Below are positions 61,074 to 64,000 of a DNA stretch of 64,000 nucleotides, one piece after another (position 1 is the stretch's first letter; every line of letters starts with the position of its first letter). Both the position numbers and the translations under genes were made by a program. The notes under the pieces were generated by a model. It searched no databases. It was not told the origin of the DNA and worked only from the letters and a program-made list of their open reading frames with translations. Location of the stretch: NCBI RefSeq assembly GCF_020829625.1, contig NZ_JAIVFX010000017.1:62001-126000 (forward strand). The letters run 5' to 3'. This DNA is from Nostoc sp. XA010. Its GTDB lineage: Bacteria; Cyanobacteriota; Cyanobacteriia; Cyanobacteriales; Nostocaceae.

Positions 61074-61775
61074 ATGAATACTTCCGCTTCTTTTGAGGGT
61101 AGCTCGTCTCCCTTTAAATTTTTGAACTTTGATTTTACGACACCTGTATCTGAGAAAATTCCGAGTCTTGAAGACCGATTTTCAGAGTTTCCGCAACCCA
61201 CACAAGATGCCGACCTACTCAAACAGCTATCGTTTATTCCAGGGTTGAAAGAAATCCTGATGATACGGCAGGTTCACGCTTTAGAACACGCTACTGTTTG
61301 GGTTCTTAGCGAATCAAAAAGTGCCTATCCTGCCAAAGGTGAACCTACTAACGTTCAATTAGATAACGAACTATTAGGCGGTTTGTCTACTGAGCAGGGA
61401 TTCTATCTCTATGGTGAGGTGAATATTAGTGATTTGCGGCGTGCGGTCATACTTGCTCGACATCGCCTCACCAGTGGAGAATGGGATTTGGCTGTACATC
61501 CCCGTTGCGGCACAAATTTATCAGTAGCAATGCTCTTAACAGCTGGACTAGCTGTCGGTGTGCATTTGTTACTACCATTTCGACCAATCGAGCAAATAAT
61601 AGGTTTGGGGTTAGCAGCAACGACAGCCGCCGAACTTGCACCTGATTTAGGTTCTATAGCACAGCGTTACTTAACAACTGCCATTCCTTTTAACCTAACA
61701 ATTGACAATATTATCCGTACACGCGATGTTTGGGGGCGTGAGGCACATTTTGTTAAAGTGGGCTGGCAAGAGTAA
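61074..61775 (+). CDS. Cyanobacterial membrane protein, DUF6391-like
   Basis: A 233-residue protein. The N-terminal soluble part (about 1-55) is Ser/Phe-rich. Then comes the conserved block MIRQVHALEHATVWVLSE, with an HXXEH motif reminiscent of metal-binding, and GGLSTEQGFYLYGEV. Two hydrophobic segments (about 147-185) follow a HPRCGTNLSVAMLLTAGL stretch. I associate this layout with the cyanobacterial family DUF6391 of unknown function. The start codon overlaps the stop of a short upstream frame. It is probably cotranscribed with the next gene, 4 bp downstream. Confidence 0.72.
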   Translation: MNTSASFEGSSSPFKFLNFDFTTPVSEKIPSLEDRFSEFPQPTQDADLLKQLSFIPGLKEILMIRQVHALEHATVWVLSESKSAYPAKGEPTNVQLDNELLGGLSTEQGFYLYGEVNISDLRRAVILARHRLTSGEWDLAVHPRCGTNLSVAMLLTAGLAVGVHLLLPFRPIEQIIGLGLAATTAAELAPDLGSIAQRYLTTAIPFNLTIDNIIRTRDVWGREAHFVKVGWQE

Positions 61776-61779
61776 TCTT

Positions 61780-62016
61780 ATGGAATCAAAACCACGCACC
61801 TTCAAAGAAACCGCTAAAGAAACAACTCTACTGTTTGCAGGGGGCGCTGGCGCTGGACTAATCATCTTTGCCCTGTTCGGCGGTTTATGGCACGTCACTC
61901 ACTTTTGGTGGGTGATGGCAGCAACTACAATGTTCTGCGGTTTATTAGCCGTAGTATTCCGTCAAAACTTCCAGAAGATGTTACATGCTTTGATGGATAA
62001 TGCTCCCTGGATGTAA
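61780..62016 (+). CDS. Small two-helix membrane protein, unknown
   Basis: Seventy-eight residues from the ATG at 61780. A charged start (ESKPRTFKETAKETT) precedes two transmembrane helices (LLFAGGAGAGLIIFALFGGLW and FWWVMAATTMFCGLLAVVF) joined by a short histidine-containing loop (HVTH), then FRQNFQKMLHALMD. It follows the DUF6391-like gene by 4 bp, suggesting one operon and perhaps one complex. I know no family name. Confidence 0.65.
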   Translation: MESKPRTFKETAKETTLLFAGGAGAGLIIFALFGGLWHVTHFWWVMAATTMFCGLLAVVFRQNFQKMLHALMDNAPWM

Positions 62017-62047
62017 GAACACAAGGTTAAATATTTCTTTAAAAATT

Positions 62048-63043
62048 ATGAGAAAACTTTACTTCTTACTCCCCGGTACAGATGGTAAATTTGCCTGTGG
62101 TGGTCTTTGGGCTGAGTTAAAAGCCCTTAATTTGGTTCAGCAGTTCTGTAGTGCTGATGTTGTAACTTACCGCCAACGAGAAAAAGGTAAGCTTTTTATT
62201 GATGATTTGTTAAAAGAGAAAAATTTAAGTGATGTAATTTTTGTCATCAGTTGGGGATTTGATATAGCTCAACTCGTGGCTAAACTTAAGCAATACAATG
62301 TTGTTTACCATGCACATAGTGCAGGTTATCCATTTAGGCTACCCGCAAGTATTCCGATCGTCACTGTTAGCCGCTATACAATGGGATATTGGGGAGAAAA
62401 ATCGCCTAACTCTCTGATTTATTATTTACCCAATCAAATTTCTAATGAGTTTCAAAATTTAGGGCTGGAACGGGATATTGATGTTTTAGTTCAAACTCGG
62501 AAATCTTCTGAGTATTTAATTAAAGGATTGATTCCAGCGTTACAAAAACGTTGTAAAGTATTGGTTGTTGATTCATACATAGAGGATTTACCTGGACTAT
62601 TCAACCGAGCTAAGGTTTACTTATATGATTCGGCTGAGTACTGGGCGCAACAGCGTGTCAGCGAAGGATTTGGTCTACAACCAATGGAAGCTCTTGCCTG
62701 TGGTTGTCAAGTATTTTCTAGTGTCAACGGTGGACTGGCTGATTACTTAGACCCTGGATTTAATTGCTATAAAATTGCTGGATATTCACAAGAATATGAT
62801 GTCCAACGTATTCTGAAGGTCATTGATTCTTCAGTAGCTTTTAGTTTATCTGAGGAGTTTTTGGCTGAATATCGAACTGAAAATATTATTAAGCGTTTCC
62901 AAGTTATTCTGAATGAGTTAAATGAATTTTTTGACCACAAATTACAGCAGCCATCTAATATTAAGAGTTTGACGAGAATACGTGTGGCAAAATTACTTGC
63001 TCAGAAAATATATGGGAAGCTGAAGAAGAAATATTTTACGTAA
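62048..63043 (+). CDS. Glycosyltransferase (GT4-like)
   Basis: A 331-residue GT-B fold glycosyltransferase. The N-terminal half has LYFLLPGTDGKFACGGLWAE and an AHSAGYPFRLP acceptor-side loop. The C-terminal half has VSEGFGLQPMEALACGCQVF, the E-X7-E type donor-sugar motif of GT4 enzymes, and GGLADYLDPGFN. Donor and acceptor are unknown. It starts 31 bp after the small membrane-protein gene and precedes rfbB, so a surface-polysaccharide context is likely from here rightward. Confidence 0.82.
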   Translation: MRKLYFLLPGTDGKFACGGLWAELKALNLVQQFCSADVVTYRQREKGKLFIDDLLKEKNLSDVIFVISWGFDIAQLVAKLKQYNVVYHAHSAGYPFRLPASIPIVTVSRYTMGYWGEKSPNSLIYYLPNQISNEFQNLGLERDIDVLVQTRKSSEYLIKGLIPALQKRCKVLVVDSYIEDLPGLFNRAKVYLYDSAEYWAQQRVSEGFGLQPMEALACGCQVFSSVNGGLADYLDPGFNCYKIAGYSQEYDVQRILKVIDSSVAFSLSEEFLAEYRTENIIKRFQVILNELNEFFDHKLQQPSNIKSLTRIRVAKLLAQKIYGKLKKKYFT

Positions 63044-63097
63044 TATAAAAGAACCGCAGAGGCGTACAAAGATCACAGAGACAAGAGAGGAAATGGA

Positions 63098-64000
63098 ATG
63101 AGTCGGCGGTTATTAGTTACTGGGGGTGCGGGGTTTATTGGGGCAAATTTTGTCCATCATTGGTGTCAGGTTTATCCAGATGACCGGGTGGTGGTGTTGG
63201 ATGCGCTTACCTACGCGGGAAATCGTCTGAATTTGGCGCTGGTTGAGGGAAGAGAGAATTTTCGGTTTGTAGAGGGGGATATTTGCGATCGCACCATCAT
63301 AGATGAGTTATTATCAACCGAAAATATAGATTCCATCGCCCATTTTGCTGCTGAATCTCATGTTGATCGTTCAATTCTTGGGCCGGCTGCTTTTGTGCAA
63401 ACTAATGTCGTAGGAACTTTCACGCTGTTAGAAGCTTTTCGGAAACATTGGGAAGCAAAAGCACAGCCATCTGATTATCGTTTTCTACACGTTTCTACTG
63501 ATGAAGTCTACGGTAGTCTGGGCGCAGATGACGCAGCTTTTTGTGAAACTACACCTTACGCTCCCAATAGCCCCTATTCAGCCTCGAAAGCTAGTAGCGA
63601 TCACTTAGTGCGTGCTTATTATCATACTTACAATCTCCCGACAGTTATCACAAATTGCTCTAATAATTACGGCTCTTATCAGTTTCCCGAAAAGCTAATT
63701 CCCCTGATGTGTATCAACACTTTGATAGGCAAACCATTACCTGTTTATGGTGATGGTAAAAATGTGCGCGATTGGCTTTATGTGGGCGATCATTGTCGTG
63801 CTTTAGATGTGGTAATTAATCACGGTAAACCAGGAGAAACATACAATATTGGTGGCAACAATGAGGTAGAAAATCTCAACCTGGTGCAACTTTTGTGTCA
63901 GATGATGGATGAATTAGCACCTGATTTACCGATGCGTCCGGCAAAGCAGTTGATTACTTTTGTCAAGGATAGACCTGGACATGACAGGAGATATGCAATT
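63098..64000 (+). CDS. rfbB: dTDP-glucose 4,6-dehydratase, cut by right edge
   Basis: Makes dTDP-4-keto-6-deoxyglucose, the branch point to rhamnose and other deoxysugars of surface glycans. The 301 residues visible contain the NAD loop VTGGAGFIGANF, HFAAESHVDRS, and the catalytic STDEVYGSLG with Thr-Asp-Glu. YSASKASSDH (YXXXK), NCSNNYGSYQFPEKLIPL and VYGDGKNVRDWLYVGDHC follow. The gene starts at ATG 63098 behind GAGAGG and runs open to the window end. It probably continues a polysaccharide cluster starting with the preceding glycosyltransferase. Confidence 0.96.
   Translation, partial: MSRRLLVTGGAGFIGANFVHHWCQVYPDDRVVVLDALTYAGNRLNLALVEGRENFRFVEGDICDRTIIDELLSTENIDSIAHFAAESHVDRSILGPAAFVQTNVVGTFTLLEAFRKHWEAKAQPSDYRFLHVSTDEVYGSLGADDAAFCETTPYAPNSPYSASKASSDHLVRAYYHTYNLPTVITNCSNNYGSYQFPEKLIPLMCINTLIGKPLPVYGDGKNVRDWLYVGDHCRALDVVINHGKPGETYNIGGNNEVENLNLVQLLCQMMDELAPDLPMRPAKQLITFVKDRPGHDRRYAI

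Noticed and set aside
60889..61077. A 62-residue frame whose stop overlaps the ATG of the DUF6391-like gene (ATGA)
   Set aside because: Its first half lies in the dispersed repeat. The last 20 residues (ALHLKEIYVAPSPLGAVF) look protein-like and the overlap is typical of real genes, so it may be the tail of a lost gene, but I cannot support it.
1..64000. CRISPR array
   Set aside because: No regularly spaced 25-40 bp direct repeats with unique spacers; the only tandem arrays are 7-bp and 21-bp units without spacers.
1..64000. Stop-codon recoding as an explanation for the TAG and TGA interruptions
   Set aside because: The many intact genes end normally with TAA, TAG and TGA, and no recoding signal or selenocysteine context surrounds the two sites; nonsense mutation or sequence error is simpler.

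Overview
The window looks like a chromosomal piece of a filamentous, probably heterocyst-forming cyanobacterium (Nostocales). The grounds are: many copies of the HIP1 palindrome (GCGATCGC), arrays of 7-bp repeats of the STRR kind, numerous small palindromic or MITE-like repeats, and many cyanobacteria-restricted genes (a CcmK-type shell protein, a CcmS-like protein, a PedR-like regulator, a DUF6391-like protein, the ffh-rpsP-KH-phoH cluster). I see no rRNA, tRNA or CRISPR array.

Layout. 1-3 kb: end of ftsY, a 1-kb gene-poor gap, and a GAF-PP2C phosphatase. 3.5-8.2 kb: PhzF-like isomerase, a tiny Asp-rich lipoprotein-like gene, a proline aminopeptidase, a secreted protein, a DsbA/HCCA-isomerase-like gene broken by an in-frame TAG, and a Uma2 gene. 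8.3-12 kb: ffh, rpsP, KH-domain gene and phoH (protein targeting, ribosome and RNA housekeeping). 12-22.7 kb: ChuX/HutX-like gene, satellite ccmK, ABC transporter, M3 peptidase, TauE/SafE permease, small membrane proteins, KDPG aldolase. 22.7-31.8 kb: two L,D-transpeptidases, a decayed Uma2 gene beside an orphan PIN toxin, an Hsp70 relative, an AT-rich RelA/SpoT-domain gene beside a broken WYL-like remnant, a polysaccharide deacetylase, and an aspartoacylase-like gene.

31.8-42.8 kb is the most accessory-looking part. It has a complete IS4-family insertion sequence (inverted repeats plus a 9-bp target duplication), a transposase remnant, a 1,482-residue nitric oxide synthase with an N-terminal pseudo-globin and globin, a glutathionyl-hydroquinone-reductase-like protein, and a galactose/glyoxal-oxidase-like copper radical enzyme followed by a Tat-exported protein.

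43-64 kb returns to ordinary content: ribokinase, an Nramp gene broken by an in-frame TGA, a second ABC exporter, CcmS-like protein, two hydrolases, aroE, a sigma-like factor, a DUF2330/RnfD-like pair, a second deacetylase, fructokinase, pedR, a candidate small RNA, DUF6391, a glycosyltransferase and the start of rfbB.

The strongest find is the multidomain nitric oxide synthase. Its oxygenase cysteine, the proximal histidine of the second globin and all reductase motifs are visible, while the first globin has lost its proximal histidine. A second pattern is that heptamer repeat arrays touch or contain the start codons of several genes (ChuX-like, eda, aroE, fructokinase) and occur inside one coding region (the RnfD-like gene).
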